A stretch of DNA of 64,000 nt from assembly GCA_910588825.1 (NCBI GenBank), contig CAJURF010000009.1, positions 1 to 64,000 on the forward strand, given 5' to 3'. Position 1 is the stretch's first letter; every line of letters begins with the position of its first letter. The position numbers and the translations under genes were made by a program. Below, piece by piece: positions 14,888 to 24,042 of this stretch. The stretch comes from an uncultured Lachnospiraceae bacterium (GTDB lineage Bacteria > Bacillota > Clostridia > Lachnospirales > Lachnospiraceae). The notes beneath the pieces are model-generated. The model did not search any database. It saw nothing but the letters and a program-made list of their open reading frames with translations, and had not been told where the DNA came from.

Positions 14888-15954
14888 TGAGAAGATGTGA
14901 TTTCCTCAAACAAATTGGTGATGCGTGTGATAGAATCCATGAGATTACTTTGCTTCATGGAATCAATATAAGTGTCCCGATGGGAGTGCAGTTTTCGTAT
15001 AGCGGATAATAGTGTTTTCTCGGTGATATTATCTTCTTCCAGTACGATGCTGAACTTCTGCCGTTCAAAAGAACGGGCATTGAGAATCTGGTCGCCCCGG
15101 CTGGCCCTGGCTGGCAGGGGAATCAGCAGATTCGGTTTTTGCAAAGCAAGAATTTCGCAGATTGCGTTAGCACCGGCACGGGATATAATTAAGTCGGAAA
15201 TGGCAAAAAGGTCGGCCAGTTCATCCTTTATGTATTCGAATTGAACATAGCCTTCTGTTTGTTTTAATGAAGCATCTAATTTGTCTTTTCCGCACAGGTG
15301 GATGACGTGAAAGTCGGGCAGCAGGCTGGGGAGTATCCTGCGGATATTTTCATTAACAGAGGCGGCTCCCAGACTTCCGCCCATGACCAGAATTACAGGC
15401 TTACGGGTGGAAAATCCGCAAAATGTCATTGCTTTTTCTGCATTTCCCCGTAACAGCTCCTGACGGATAGGGCTGCCTGTGAGTACTGCTTTTTCAGCAG
15501 GCAGATGTTCCACTGTTTCGGGAAAGTTGCAGCATACCTTAACAGCAGAAGGAATGGCCAGCTTATTTGCCAGTCCAGGCGTCATATCGGATTCGTGTAT
15601 AATGGCGGGGATGTGCTGATGTTTTGCGGCAATCACCACAGGAACAGTTACAAATCCGCCTTTTGAGAAGACGAGATCGGGCTTTAACTTTTTCAGCAAT
15701 TTACGGGCTTGGACATATCCTTTGAGCACGCGGAAAGGATCGGAAAAATTCTTCCAATCAAAATAGCGCCTTAATTTGCCGGATTCGATACCATAATATG
15801 GAATGTTGAGTTCTTCGATTAATTTTTTTTCAATTCCGTCCAATGAGCCAATATAGGAAATTTGATAGCCTAAATCTGATAACCGTGGAATCAGGGCTAT
15901 ATTGGGGGTCACATGGCCGGCTGTACCGCCGCCAGTTAGAACAATATGTTTCAT
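14875..15954 (-). CDS. murG: MurG, lipid II-forming GlcNAc transferase
   Basis: A 359-residue GT28 glycosyltransferase on the inner face of the membrane. It adds GlcNAc to undecaprenyl-PP-MurNAc-pentapeptide (lipid I) to make lipid II. The N-terminal G loop is LTGGGTAGHVTPNIAL, the second GSLDGIEKKLI. The donor-binding half has VMGGSLGAASVNENI and DLIISRAGANAICEIL, both standard MurG signatures, and ends in the usual helix. It is alone here rather than in a dcw cluster. Its last codons (KEL-stop) lie inside the 14721-14887 repeat element. The ATG is followed directly by the family motif. Confidence 0.95.
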   Translation of the reverse strand: MKHIVLTGGGTAGHVTPNIALIPRLSDLGYQISYIGSLDGIEKKLIEELNIPYYGIESGKLRRYFDWKNFSDPFRVLKGYVQARKLLKKLKPDLVFSKGGFVTVPVVIAAKHQHIPAIIHESDMTPGLANKLAIPSAVKVCCNFPETVEHLPAEKAVLTGSPIRQELLRGNAEKAMTFCGFSTRKPVILVMGGSLGAASVNENIRRILPSLLPDFHVIHLCGKDKLDASLKQTEGYVQFEYIKDELADLFAISDLIISRAGANAICEILALQKPNLLIPLPARASRGDQILNARSFERQKFSIVLEEDNITEKTLLSAIRKLHSHRDTYIDSMKQSNLMDSITRITNLFEEITSSHKEL

Positions 15955-15984
15955 AGATAATTTTCCTCCTGAATCTTATTCCTG

Positions 15985-16338
15985 GAACGTGTTTAAAAAT
16001 ACTTTATGTCAACCGCATGGCGGCGTAGATGATTTTTAAAACACGCGCTAACAGGCGGGCAGCCTGCATATTAAAACTTTCAAGCACACTCTGGAGTGTG
16101 AAGTAAAGTGCCAGACATTATGTCAGAATTGAGGCAATAAGCTGTCATATATTACGAAGAATTTGCGCAGTTTGGTCAAAATAGCAGAGCAGATATCTAA
16201 AGGAGCGTCTGCGTTTGTCCACAAAGAGGGGGCGCAGGCAGTGTGAATGAATGTTCAAACACACTTTCATAAATTATATGACGGATTGATCAAAAGATTT
16301 CGTTCTTTTGATGTTCTAGAACGTGTTTCAAACGCGCT
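15985..16338. repeat. Intergenic region rich in inverted repeats
   Basis: The 436-base gap between murG and the next gene has no gene. It contains GAACGTGTTTAAAAAT (15985-16000) and its near complement ATTTTTAAAACACG (16032-16045), which form a stem around a loop. A related palindrome, AGAACGTGTTTCAAACGCGCT, lies at 16318-16338. Other palindromes are CACACTC/GAGTGTG near 16085-16100 and ATCAAAAG/CTTTTGAT at 16289-16312. The shared GAACGTGTTT ends suggest one dispersed repeat element or two adjacent ones. Confidence 0.45.
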
Positions 16339-16390
16339 CTAATCATAATGAACCCCTTTAGAAAAATTGTCAAGATGAGATGGAGCTTAA

Positions 16391-17203
16391 ATGGGAAAAA
16401 AAACTAAATTTGATAAATTGAATGAGTGGATAAAAAAAGAATATGACCGGGAGACTCAGGAAATAGAAGACAGCCTCAGCAAGGACGGCTCTTTTGACCC
16501 CAATCGGGTGAATAGTGAGGAATTGTTCCGGCGCATACAGGCGGGGATTAAGGAGAGAGAAGAACAAAAAGAAGAACAGAAAAGAGAACCTGGAGCACAG
16601 CAGAAGAAGGTGGGGATAAGCAGATATCAGGTTAGAAAATGGGCAGCTCTTTTTTTCGTGACCATTATAGGTGTTTTTCTGGCGAGTATGACCAGTGAGG
16701 CAAACAGATCTTATTTAATGTATAAGATACAGTATTTGGTTGGGGATGAAGTGGTTCTGAATGAGGGGAATGATGTCGTTCAGAATATTACAAAGAAATG
16801 GCAGGACGAAAAACAAGAAGTACAGGAAATTGAGGAAGAATTGGGCATTCCAATCCCATATTTTCGATATATGTTAGAGTCATATACAAATAACATATAC
16901 AATATTCAACATGGGAGTGCTATTGCAGTTATTGAATATCAATGTGCAGATAGTCTTGTTAATTTGCGGGCATTTAATAGAAATAAAGCAGACATAGCAG
17001 GAATAGATTTTCAGGGGAAAGTAATAGAGGAATTAAGTCTTATGGAGGGAACAGTAGATATGTCTGTAATGGAAATAAAAGAGCCTGAGGATGAAATGGC
17101 TACCCTAGCCGCACAATGGACATATAAAGAAGGGTATTATCAGCTAAGTGGAAAAATTGAGGAAAGTGAGTTTATAAAGATTTTAAAGAGCATAGCTTAT
17201 TAA
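16391..17203 (+). CDS. Single-pass membrane protein with DUF4367-like outer domain
   Basis: A 270-residue protein of unknown function. Residues 1-80 are cytosolic, highly charged and rich in Glu/Lys/Gln. One membrane helix follows (WAALFFVTIIGVFLASM, about residues 86-102). The outer domain (about 110-270) has segments such as GIPIPYFRYML and MATLAAQWTYKEGYYQLSG that resemble DUF4367 domains of anti-sigma-like proteins. No sigma factor gene is adjacent, so a regulatory role is only a guess. An AGATGGAG site lies upstream of the ATG. Confidence 0.6.
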   Translation: MGKKTKFDKLNEWIKKEYDRETQEIEDSLSKDGSFDPNRVNSEELFRRIQAGIKEREEQKEEQKREPGAQQKKVGISRYQVRKWAALFFVTIIGVFLASMTSEANRSYLMYKIQYLVGDEVVLNEGNDVVQNITKKWQDEKQEVQEIEEELGIPIPYFRYMLESYTNNIYNIQHGSAIAVIEYQCADSLVNLRAFNRNKADIAGIDFQGKVIEELSLMEGTVDMSVMEIKEPEDEMATLAAQWTYKEGYYQLSGKIEESEFIKILKSIAY

Positions 17204-17270
17204 AACGTTACATTTTTGATTTATTAACGTATATATTATGTGGTGTAAGTATGACAGTATGAGGTATTGA

Positions 17271-17753
17271 ATGAAAGATAGACCTTACAAAAAGTTCGTT
17301 TTGTTTTTCATGGCGGCGATAATGATGGTTACAATATTTTCTCCAAGTTCATTAGTATATGGAGCACCTGTTGAAAGGTCTATATATGATGATGTTACGG
17401 AAATTTCAGACAAAAGTACTATTTTGTCAAGGGGAAATTATCTGAATTATGGTGCTGTAACCTTAACCAAACTCGATTCTATGAAAATACGGATCTCTGG
17501 TGAGACTGCGGCTCATAGAGTTTGTGATACGTTAGTAGTAGATCTTTATTTGTATCGCAGTAAGGATGGGGAACGTTATGAGAATTATCGAGATTGGTCG
17601 TTTAAAAAACAAAATGGAAGTTATTTCTGGAAAGTTCTGGAAGTCATTGTGCCATCCGGATACTATTACGCCATAGGCGGTAATCACATGGCGTTTTATA
17701 ATGGTGATGGAGAAAGCACAACTACATTTGCGGCGGGACTTTGGGTTAATTAA
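17271..17753 (+). CDS. Small secreted protein, DUF6147-like
   Basis: A 160-residue exported protein. The N-terminus is a standard signal peptide (KKFVLFFMAAIMMVTIFSPS, with cleavage probably after VYGA). The mature part is about 128 residues of beta-rich sequence, including ILSRGNYLNYGAVTLTKLDS, VDLYLYRSKDG and YYYAIGGNHMAFYNGDGES. It resembles the DUF6147 family of small secreted Clostridia proteins, of unknown function. It follows the membrane protein at 16391-17203 by 67 bases in the same direction. Confidence 0.65.
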   Translation: MKDRPYKKFVLFFMAAIMMVTIFSPSSLVYGAPVERSIYDDVTEISDKSTILSRGNYLNYGAVTLTKLDSMKIRISGETAAHRVCDTLVVDLYLYRSKDGERYENYRDWSFKKQNGSYFWKVLEVIVPSGYYYAIGGNHMAFYNGDGESTTTFAAGLWVN

Positions 17754-18024
17754 CCATCGTCTGTTTTGTTACATAAGACAGCATACCTTCAGATTCTCTC
17801 TTAGTACGTCCGGCTATTAGAGAATCCATCCATGACAAAAATCCATTTGCGTATGGAAAATATGTAATATAAATTTTGGTACGATAGTAAAAAGGCAAGT
17901 GTCAATAAAGAAAAGCAGGATAGACTGCTGTCATAGTAAAAAAGATACTTACGCTACATGCTGTGCAGAAGTTTGGATTTGAAAAAGTTTTGAGTTTATC
18001 CTTCATTTTGGCATTTGTCTATGA

Positions 18025-18054
18025 AAAGCCTGCTGGGCGCAAACAGCAGGCTTT
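18025..18054. terminator. Rho-independent terminator-like hairpin
   Basis: AAAGCCTGCTG and CAGCAGGCTTT form an 11-bp stem with a short loop, followed by T residues on the plus strand and matching A residues upstream. It lies in the 393-base gap between 17753 and 18147, in which I see no gene. It probably ends transcription from the upstream genes. Confidence 0.6.
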
Positions 18055-18146
18055 TTGTGATTGATGATTAGAAAGAGGGAATCTTTACGGAATCCTGTAT
18101 AAGGGTTATATAAAGCCTTAAAATAATGAAAGGGAGAAACGAATTT

Positions 18147-19277
18147 ATGAAACAAATAGCAGTGATAAGGAATAGAAAAGGCATTGTAACATTGCTGTGT
18201 GCACTGGCTCTATTTATAGGTATGCCGGTATGCGTGTCTGCGGCGGGGAGTAACGGGAAAGGTGCAAAACTGCCTGCCTATAAACAGGTCAAGAAAGTGC
18301 AGGTGGATAAGGAGGATTTCCAGCGCAGCCTGCAGAATGCGCTGGAGATGGCAGGGAGAAAAGCCAGTAAAAGCTGTCAGTATAAAATCGTAATTCCTCC
18401 TGGTGAGTATGTACTTTCCCATGTTCTTACAATCAAAAGCAATATTTGGATTTATGCCAAAGGGGCAAAGATTACCATTGCAGACCATGTGTCAAGGGTG
18501 ATGGCGACAGAACCGAATAAGACCTATCAGAATGTCAGAATAGAGGGCGGTGTGTGGGATGCGTCCAGCCAGACTGGGAGCAGGGAGAAAAGAGAGATGA
18601 TGCTTCGCTTTTCCCATGTAAAAAATATGGTACTGTCTGGCATGACATTGAAATGTAAGCGAAACAACCATATAGTTGAAGTGTCAGATATGAATGGCTT
18701 TACAGTTAAGAATTGTAAAATTTCTGGTAACAGCCGGTATCTTCAAGTGCAGCCCAAAGAGGCGCTTCAGCTGGATGCAGCTACAAAAGAGGCTATGGTA
18801 AATTGTACGCCCTATAATGGAAAAGGCTGCCACAATGTGCTGATTACAGGCAATACTTTTAGCGATGTATCAAGAGGTGTGGGCTCCCACAGTTATGCCA
18901 AAGGTGCAGAGAAGAATCCTTATACAAATATAACGGTTGAGAAGAATACATTTAAAGGTTGTAAAGGGGAAGCCATATACTTTCTTTATTGGAAGAATTG
19001 TTCAGTGCTAAAAAATAAGATTTATAATGCCAAACATGCCGGCATCTATATGCAGGACAGCACACTCAATAAAGTACAGAATAATACTATAGCGGGAATT
19101 GGCGCTTATTCGGGGGAAAGAGCAAAGACGTATGGTTCTGACCGTGCAGGGGTGTTGATGCGGAATATTAGCCGCAGCCATGTGATAGGTAATCAGGCTT
19201 CAGGCTGCAAAAAAGCAGTGATGGAAAATCCAGCGGGTAAGAGAAATGTTATAAAAAGAAATAAGAAGCTTCGCTAA
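18147..19277 (+). CDS. Secreted right-handed beta-helix protein
   Basis: A 376-residue exported protein. The signal peptide is GIVTLLCALALFIGMPVCVSA. The mature chain shows the rung-like repeats of a parallel beta-helix (NVRIEGGVWDASS, VKNMVLSGMTLKCKRNNHI, FTVKNCKISGNSRY, NVLITGNTFSDVSRGVGSH, NITVEKNTFKGCKGEAIYF, CSVLKNKIYNAKHAGIYMQD). This is the fold of polysaccharide lyases and pectate-lyase-like proteins, so a carbohydrate substrate is likely. No catalytic set was recognised. I use the second ATG (18147), 10 bases after AGGGAG. The ATG at 18126 would add seven residues. Confidence 0.75.
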   Translation: MKQIAVIRNRKGIVTLLCALALFIGMPVCVSAAGSNGKGAKLPAYKQVKKVQVDKEDFQRSLQNALEMAGRKASKSCQYKIVIPPGEYVLSHVLTIKSNIWIYAKGAKITIADHVSRVMATEPNKTYQNVRIEGGVWDASSQTGSREKREMMLRFSHVKNMVLSGMTLKCKRNNHIVEVSDMNGFTVKNCKISGNSRYLQVQPKEALQLDAATKEAMVNCTPYNGKGCHNVLITGNTFSDVSRGVGSHSYAKGAEKNPYTNITVEKNTFKGCKGEAIYFLYWKNCSVLKNKIYNAKHAGIYMQDSTLNKVQNNTIAGIGAYSGERAKTYGSDRAGVLMRNISRSHVIGNQASGCKKAVMENPAGKRNVIKRNKKLR

Positions 19278-19370
19278 TGAGTAGAGTTGGGATAATTCAA
19301 AAAGAAGATATACTTTAGGCTGTTTTCAGTTCTTTACTTCCACAGTTTTCCCATGATGAAAAAGCATTTA

Positions 19371-19395
19371 TCACCGCCTGGCGTACAGGCGGTGA
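19371..19395. repeat. Perfect hairpin at the break point of the UroD-family fragment
   Basis: TCACCGCCTG-gcgta-CAGGCGGTGA is a perfect 10-bp inverted repeat with a 5-base loop. The truncated gene on the minus strand ends inside it. It could be a terminator without a T run, or the scar of a recombination event. Confidence 0.5.
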
Positions 19396-19589
19396 GGGTC
19401 AGCACCCGGTCCCCTTTTGTCCGTCAGCGTGTTCACCACATCCACCAGACCGCAACCCCGGATTTCCACCAGATAATCCAAAGCGTTGATAGCAAAATAA
19501 TTGACGGGGACCATATCCGGCTGTTTTAGCTCAATTGCATCCTGCCGCCTTTTCTGTCGCTTTTCATAAAATTCCTTATTTTGTTCCAT
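19371..19589 (-). pseudogene. N-terminal fragment of a uroporphyrinogen decarboxylase-family methyltransferase
   Basis: The frame from ATG 19589 reads MEQNKEFYEKRQKRRQDAIE, then LKQPDMVPVNYFAINALDYL, and stops after 72 residues. The KRxxDAIxLKxPDxVPV pattern is the start of UroD-like corrinoid methyltransferases (MtaA/MtbA type), which are normally over 300 residues. The similarity breaks off near GCGLVDVVNT, and the frame ends in the 19371-19395 hairpin. The catalytic half is missing, so the gene is dead. The longer frame back to 19784 has no matching sequence. Confidence 0.6.
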
Positions 19590-19772
19590 ATTGCAGACTT
19601 TCTTTTTTTGATAGTAAAATACAGCTGAATGTGATAAACTATAAAAAACTTTACGATTTAGAAAAGGATAAATGGATAATTTTATGAAAATAGTTTGATT
19701 GAAAAGGGGGAGGTGATGGCGCGCATTGATTCTTACGGTTAAAGCCGCACAGAGTATATTGCGCCGAATTAG

Positions 19773-22700
19773 ATGAGACAACATAAGAAAACATGGCAGC
19801 CGATTATTTATGCACTCTTTTTCCTGGTTATTGTCCTGGTTTTATTTTACATCTACACAACGCAGAATATGGAACGGATTCAGGAACAGAACAGGGTCTA
19901 TGCAGAGGATAGCGCGCGGCAGACGGCAGAACGCATTGAGAGTGAATTTGACAATGCGCTGCAGCGTCTCCAGAACTGTGCCTATCTGGTCAGCGCAAGA
20001 GGAAACGGTTCAGAGATTGATGCCCAGGTACTCAGGGAGCTTGAGAAAAACACCACATTTGACAGTATCCGCTTTACCAATGGAGACGGTGTTAATCTTG
20101 CATCTGATGGAAAAACAAACGATAGTTCCGACCGGAATTATTTTATCCGGGGAATGCAGGGAGAAAGCGGTCTTGAGACTGTGGAAGAGTCAAGACTTAC
20201 CGGGAAGCCTATGATGGTCTTTTACGCCCCGGTATATAAAGGAAAAGAAATTGAAGGGATGTTTTTAGGGCTGTATTTTGCTGAGGATTATCTGCGGAGT
20301 ATGCTTGCTTCCAGTTATTTCGGCGAGGCCGCGGATGTGTTTCTCTGTTCACAGGACGGAGAGGTGATTGCCAGTTCAGGAGATCAGCCCTATGGAGTCG
20401 GCCTGATTGAATCTTTGACCGATTCAGGAGTTATTGATGCCCAAACTGCCAGGACTGTACAAAGTGTGTTCGATGACGGTGGGCAGGCAGCTCTTTTGTG
20501 TGAGGAGGGCTGTAAAACAGACAATCTCTGTGTCATCAATCTGCCAGACTACGAGTATGTTCTTGTACAGGCATTTCCCCAAAATGTCACTCAGGCAATG
20601 GTAAACAGAGCGAATCTAGCGGGTGTGAGATTGGAAATCTGTTTACTGGTTCTGTTTATGATTTATATTGCTTTTCTGGCAATCCGAGGGGGAAGACAGC
20701 GGAAGAAACTGGAAACAGAGAATAAAATAATCAGCGATGTGCTCCGGGGTGTGAACATCCTTTTTTCATCGCGTTATCTGATTGCGGATCTGGAAAATGA
20801 CAGCTACTCCTATGTGGCGGGAAAGGGGCCGTTGAACACCCGCATTCCTAAAGAGGGTGTGTACAGTGAGGTTATCAGGCTTCATGGAGAAGAGATTATC
20901 GGGGAAGAGGATAAAGAGGCGTTTTATCATTTCGGCCGGATTGATATCCTCAGAGAGAATCTCAGCACAAAGGATTCTGTTGTTCATGAGTGTCACGTTT
21001 CCCGCTATGGGAAAGAAGAATGGGAACAGTTGATTGTGGTGTGTCTGGAACGTAAGGAAGGAAAGCCTGTCAGGGTTTTATATGTACGCCAGAATGTCAC
21101 AGAGCTGAAGTTGAAAGAAATGCGCGAGCAGCGGGAGCGGGCTGTATTGAACCGGAAGGAAAGGCAGTACAGAATCGCCATTATGTCTAACTCTTTCAGC
21201 GCATTCGAATGTAATCTGACGAAAGACCGGATTGAGCAGGATATTGTCTTCGTAAGTGATGAGAAAAATATCTCCCTTCTGGAACGGGCAGGGCTGTCTG
21301 CGCCGTGCAAAGCTTCTGAATGCTTTGAGCGGTGGATGCAGTTTGTTCTGCCGGAATCGCAGGAGGATTACTGCAGGGCTGTAAATGTGGATTATCTGAA
21401 AGACCAGTATGAGCAGGGGAATATGGAAGTGGATGTGGATTATTGGGGCGGGATAGAGGAAAAGGAGCCTCTGTGTGTCCGCCAGTCCTTTACTATGACT
21501 TGTGACGAAGATACGGGAGATCTTATCGCTATGGTGGTATCACGGGATATCACAGAGCAGGTCAGAAAACAGCGGGAACAGACGCAGGCGCTGCAGGATG
21601 CTCTGATGCAGGCACAGCATGCCAATCAGGCAAAGACTACGTTCCTGTCTAATATGAGCCATGATATACGTACGCCTATGAATGCGATTATCGGCTTTGC
21701 CACCATCGCGGCCAGCCATATGGAGCGTACGGACCAGGTGAGGGAATGTCTGCAGAAAATCCTCTCATCCAGCAACCATCTGCTGGGATTGATCAATGAT
21801 ATCCTGGATATGAGCCGTATTGAGAGCGGGAAGATGCAGATACATAATCAGGAATGCAATATTCCTGAGTTGATGCACAATTTAGTAAATATCATCCAGC
21901 CCCAGGTGAAGTCCAAGCAGCTGGAGATGTTCATAGATACGTTTGGGGTGGCCAATGAGGATGTGATTGCGGACCCGCTGAAGCTGAATCAGATATTTAT
22001 CAATCTGATGGGGAATGCGGTCAAATATACTCCGGCAGGCGGGACGGTGACTTTCCGCATCACCCAGCACACCACCTACAAACATGGGTGGGGTGATTAC
22101 GTTTTTACCATTAAGGACAATGGGATTGGAATGTCCCAGGAGTTTGTGAAACATATTTTTGAGCCTTTTGAGCGGGAAACCACTGTGACAAAAAGCAGTA
22201 TACAGGGCGCGGGACTGGGCATGGCAATCACCAAGAACATCGTTGATATGATGGGAGGAGAAATCACAGTAGAAAGCGAAGTCGGAAAAGGGAGCGCTTT
22301 CACGGTAAAACTTCCGCTGCAGCTTCAGGATATAGAAAAAACAGCGGAGCAGATTAAAGAGCTGGAAGGTCTGCGCTCTCTGGTTGTGGACGATGACCTG
22401 AATGTGTGTGACAGCGTGAGCAAAATGTTAAAGAGCATTGGACTGCGCTCGGAATGGACCACATCCGGCAGGGAGGCGGCATACCGTGCCAAATCTGCTT
22501 ATGAAGATGGAGACCCTTACCATACTTATATTATTGACTGGCAGATGCCAGAGACCAGCGGAATTGAAACAGCAAGAAAAATCCGCAGTGTGGTGGGGCA
22601 GGACGCGCCTATTATTATTCTCACTGCGTATGACTGGGCTGATATTGAGGATGAGGCGAAAGCGGCGGGTGTTACCGCGTTCTGCGCCAAACCGCTTTTT

Positions 22701-23177
22701 ATGTCTGACTTAAAAGCAGCGCTGCTGGCAGCCAATAATATCGGAGACCACAGCCAGCCGGAACCAGGGACTGTCTGGACACAGATTGATTACAGCGGCA
22801 AAAGACTCCTTTTGGTGGAAGATAATGAGCTGAACCGGGAAATTGCGGAGGTTATTCTGGAAGAAGCAGGTTTTTTGATTGAATCTGCACCGGACGGAAC
22901 CGATGCGGTGGCTATGATAGAAAGCTCTCAAGAAGGGTATTATCATGCAGTGCTGATGGATGTCCAGATGCCGGTTATGAACGGATACGAGGCTACAAAA
23001 GCAATCCGGGCCATGCAGAGGGAGGATGTGAAAACCCTGCCCATTATCGCTATGACCGCAAATGCCATGGAAGAGGATAAGGAGGCGGCGCTTAAAAGCG
23101 GTATGAACGCCCATATTGCCAAACCCATTGATATGGAACTGCTTATGAGTGTGCTGCGGCAGTTCCTGCATAAATGA
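19773..23177 (+). CDS. Membrane hybrid histidine kinase, Cache-type sensor, two receivers
   Basis: A 1134-residue kinase. A membrane helix (about residues 12-28), an outer Cache-like sensor (about 40-285; YAEDSARQTAERIESEFDNAL ... FYAPVYKGKEIEGMFLGLYF) and a second helix (about 288-304) come first. A PAS-like region with a coiled coil follows. HisKA has His630 in NMSHDIRTPMNAI; the ATPase has DNGIGMSQEF and GAGLGMAITKN. Two receivers have phospho-Asp near 922 (IIDWQMP) and 1063 (LMDVQMPVMNGYEA). The chain ends without a DNA-binding domain. The ATG has no good ribosome binding site and follows an in-frame TAG directly. Confidence 0.9.
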   Translation: MRQHKKTWQPIIYALFFLVIVLVLFYIYTTQNMERIQEQNRVYAEDSARQTAERIESEFDNALQRLQNCAYLVSARGNGSEIDAQVLRELEKNTTFDSIRFTNGDGVNLASDGKTNDSSDRNYFIRGMQGESGLETVEESRLTGKPMMVFYAPVYKGKEIEGMFLGLYFAEDYLRSMLASSYFGEAADVFLCSQDGEVIASSGDQPYGVGLIESLTDSGVIDAQTARTVQSVFDDGGQAALLCEEGCKTDNLCVINLPDYEYVLVQAFPQNVTQAMVNRANLAGVRLEICLLVLFMIYIAFLAIRGGRQRKKLETENKIISDVLRGVNILFSSRYLIADLENDSYSYVAGKGPLNTRIPKEGVYSEVIRLHGEEIIGEEDKEAFYHFGRIDILRENLSTKDSVVHECHVSRYGKEEWEQLIVVCLERKEGKPVRVLYVRQNVTELKLKEMREQRERAVLNRKERQYRIAIMSNSFSAFECNLTKDRIEQDIVFVSDEKNISLLERAGLSAPCKASECFERWMQFVLPESQEDYCRAVNVDYLKDQYEQGNMEVDVDYWGGIEEKEPLCVRQSFTMTCDEDTGDLIAMVVSRDITEQVRKQREQTQALQDALMQAQHANQAKTTFLSNMSHDIRTPMNAIIGFATIAASHMERTDQVRECLQKILSSSNHLLGLINDILDMSRIESGKMQIHNQECNIPELMHNLVNIIQPQVKSKQLEMFIDTFGVANEDVIADPLKLNQIFINLMGNAVKYTPAGGTVTFRITQHTTYKHGWGDYVFTIKDNGIGMSQEFVKHIFEPFERETTVTKSSIQGAGLGMAITKNIVDMMGGEITVESEVGKGSAFTVKLPLQLQDIEKTAEQIKELEGLRSLVVDDDLNVCDSVSKMLKSIGLRSEWTTSGREAAYRAKSAYEDGDPYHTYIIDWQMPETSGIETARKIRSVVGQDAPIIILTAYDWADIEDEAKAAGVTAFCAKPLFMSDLKAALLAANNIGDHSQPEPGTVWTQIDYSGKRLLLVEDNELNREIAEVILEEAGFLIESAPDGTDAVAMIESSQEGYYHAVLMDVQMPVMNGYEATKAIRAMQREDVKTLPIIAMTANAMEEDKEAALKSGMNAHIAKPIDMELLMSVLRQFLHK

Positions 23178-23216
23178 CGAAAAGATGCGAAAACTGAAAG
23201 AGAAAGGAACTGCGGC

Positions 23217-23353
23217 ATGGGAGAACTGTCAAAACTACCGATATCCACCGGCTGCTGGCCCTGGAGGGGGCAGTCCGGGGAGTTAAGAAGGCACAGCTGC
23301 CGGATGATGTGAAGGCAGAATTGAAAGAGTTCTATCAGTGGAATAAAAAGTAA
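23217..23353 (+). pseudogene. TfoX C-terminal-domain gene with an internal frameshifting deletion
   Basis: The ATG at 23217 opens MGELSKLP, the usual start of a TfoX C-terminal domain protein. The sequence then jumps out of frame to IHRLLALEGAVRGVKK followed by LPDDVKAELKEFYQWNKK and TAA at 23351-23353, the usual end of the same domain. About 35 residues (the helix-hairpin-helix part) are missing. The deletion point is near 23241-23245. In other bacteria TfoX-related proteins influence competence; this copy cannot work. Confidence 0.7.
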
Positions 23354-23387
23354 ATGAAAATAGAACAGCAAAGAGGAGTTTTGGATT

Positions 23388-23876
23388 ATGAGCCATAAAG
23401 ATCACGCAAAAAAGGTTCAGGATTCGGCAACTGAGCAGGTTTATATCATACGTCCCCGACACATCAACCCTCAGGGCAGGCTGTACGGCGGCTGTCTGAT
23501 GCAGTGGATCGACGAGATGGCGGGGATTGTCAGCAGAAGGCATTCGGGAAAGATGATAACCACAGCCGCTGTTGACAGTCTGGAATTTAAGGCGGGTGCT
23601 TATCAGAATGATATGATTGTGCTGGCAGGCAGAGTGACTTATGTGGGCCGGACTTCCATGGAAGTCCGGGTGGACACTTATATAGAAGATTATCAGGGAA
23701 AACGGCAGATCATTAACAGGGCGTACCTTGTGATGGTGGCCGTGGACGAAAACGGCACTCCGGTGGAAGTGCCGGGACTTCAGATTGAGTCTGAGGAGGA
23801 GCGGGAAGAATGGCTTGGCGCCGAGAGACGGCTTCAGCTGAGAAAGCAGAAGATATCAAAAGCCGGTATTTCCTGA
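23388..23876 (+). CDS. Hotdog-fold acyl-CoA thioesterase
   Basis: A 162-residue cytosolic thioesterase of the BACH/YkhA type. It contains RPRHINPQGRLYGGCLMQWI (the N-P-x-G-x-x-x-G-G helix entry), then DEMAGIVSRRH with the catalytic Asp, and VDSLEFKAGAYQNDMIVLAG. Such enzymes hydrolyse medium- to long-chain acyl-CoA. An AAAGAGGAG site precedes the ATG. It sits between the broken tfoX-like gene and the CIRCE-controlled htpG, in the same direction. Confidence 0.9.
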   Translation: MSHKDHAKKVQDSATEQVYIIRPRHINPQGRLYGGCLMQWIDEMAGIVSRRHSGKMITTAAVDSLEFKAGAYQNDMIVLAGRVTYVGRTSMEVRVDTYIEDYQGKRQIINRAYLVMVAVDENGTPVEVPGLQIESEEEREEWLGAERRLQLRKQKISKAGIS

Positions 23877-23910
23877 CGCCGCCTCCGCTGTTTATAAGAA
23901 TGATGCTTTA

Positions 23911-23973
23911 TCAGCACTCGCATAAAAAGAGTGCTAATTTTTCCTTGACTTTTCGTTTTGCTGGTATTACAAT
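23911..23973 (+). promoter_or_regulatory. CIRCE operator (HrcA) plus promoter of htpG
   Basis: TCAGCACTC (23911-23919), nine bases, then GAGTGCTAA (23929-23937) match the CIRCE consensus TTAGCACTC-N9-GAGTGCTAA with one mismatch. Directly behind it lie TTGACT (23945-23950) and TACAAT (23968-23973), 17 bases apart. This predicts HrcA repression and heat induction of htpG. Confidence 0.85.
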
Positions 23974-24042
23974 ACTCCCTAAGGAAGAAATGAGACCTTT
24001 TGACGGGCTGATTATACTATAAAAATAAAGGAGTGAATAGGA

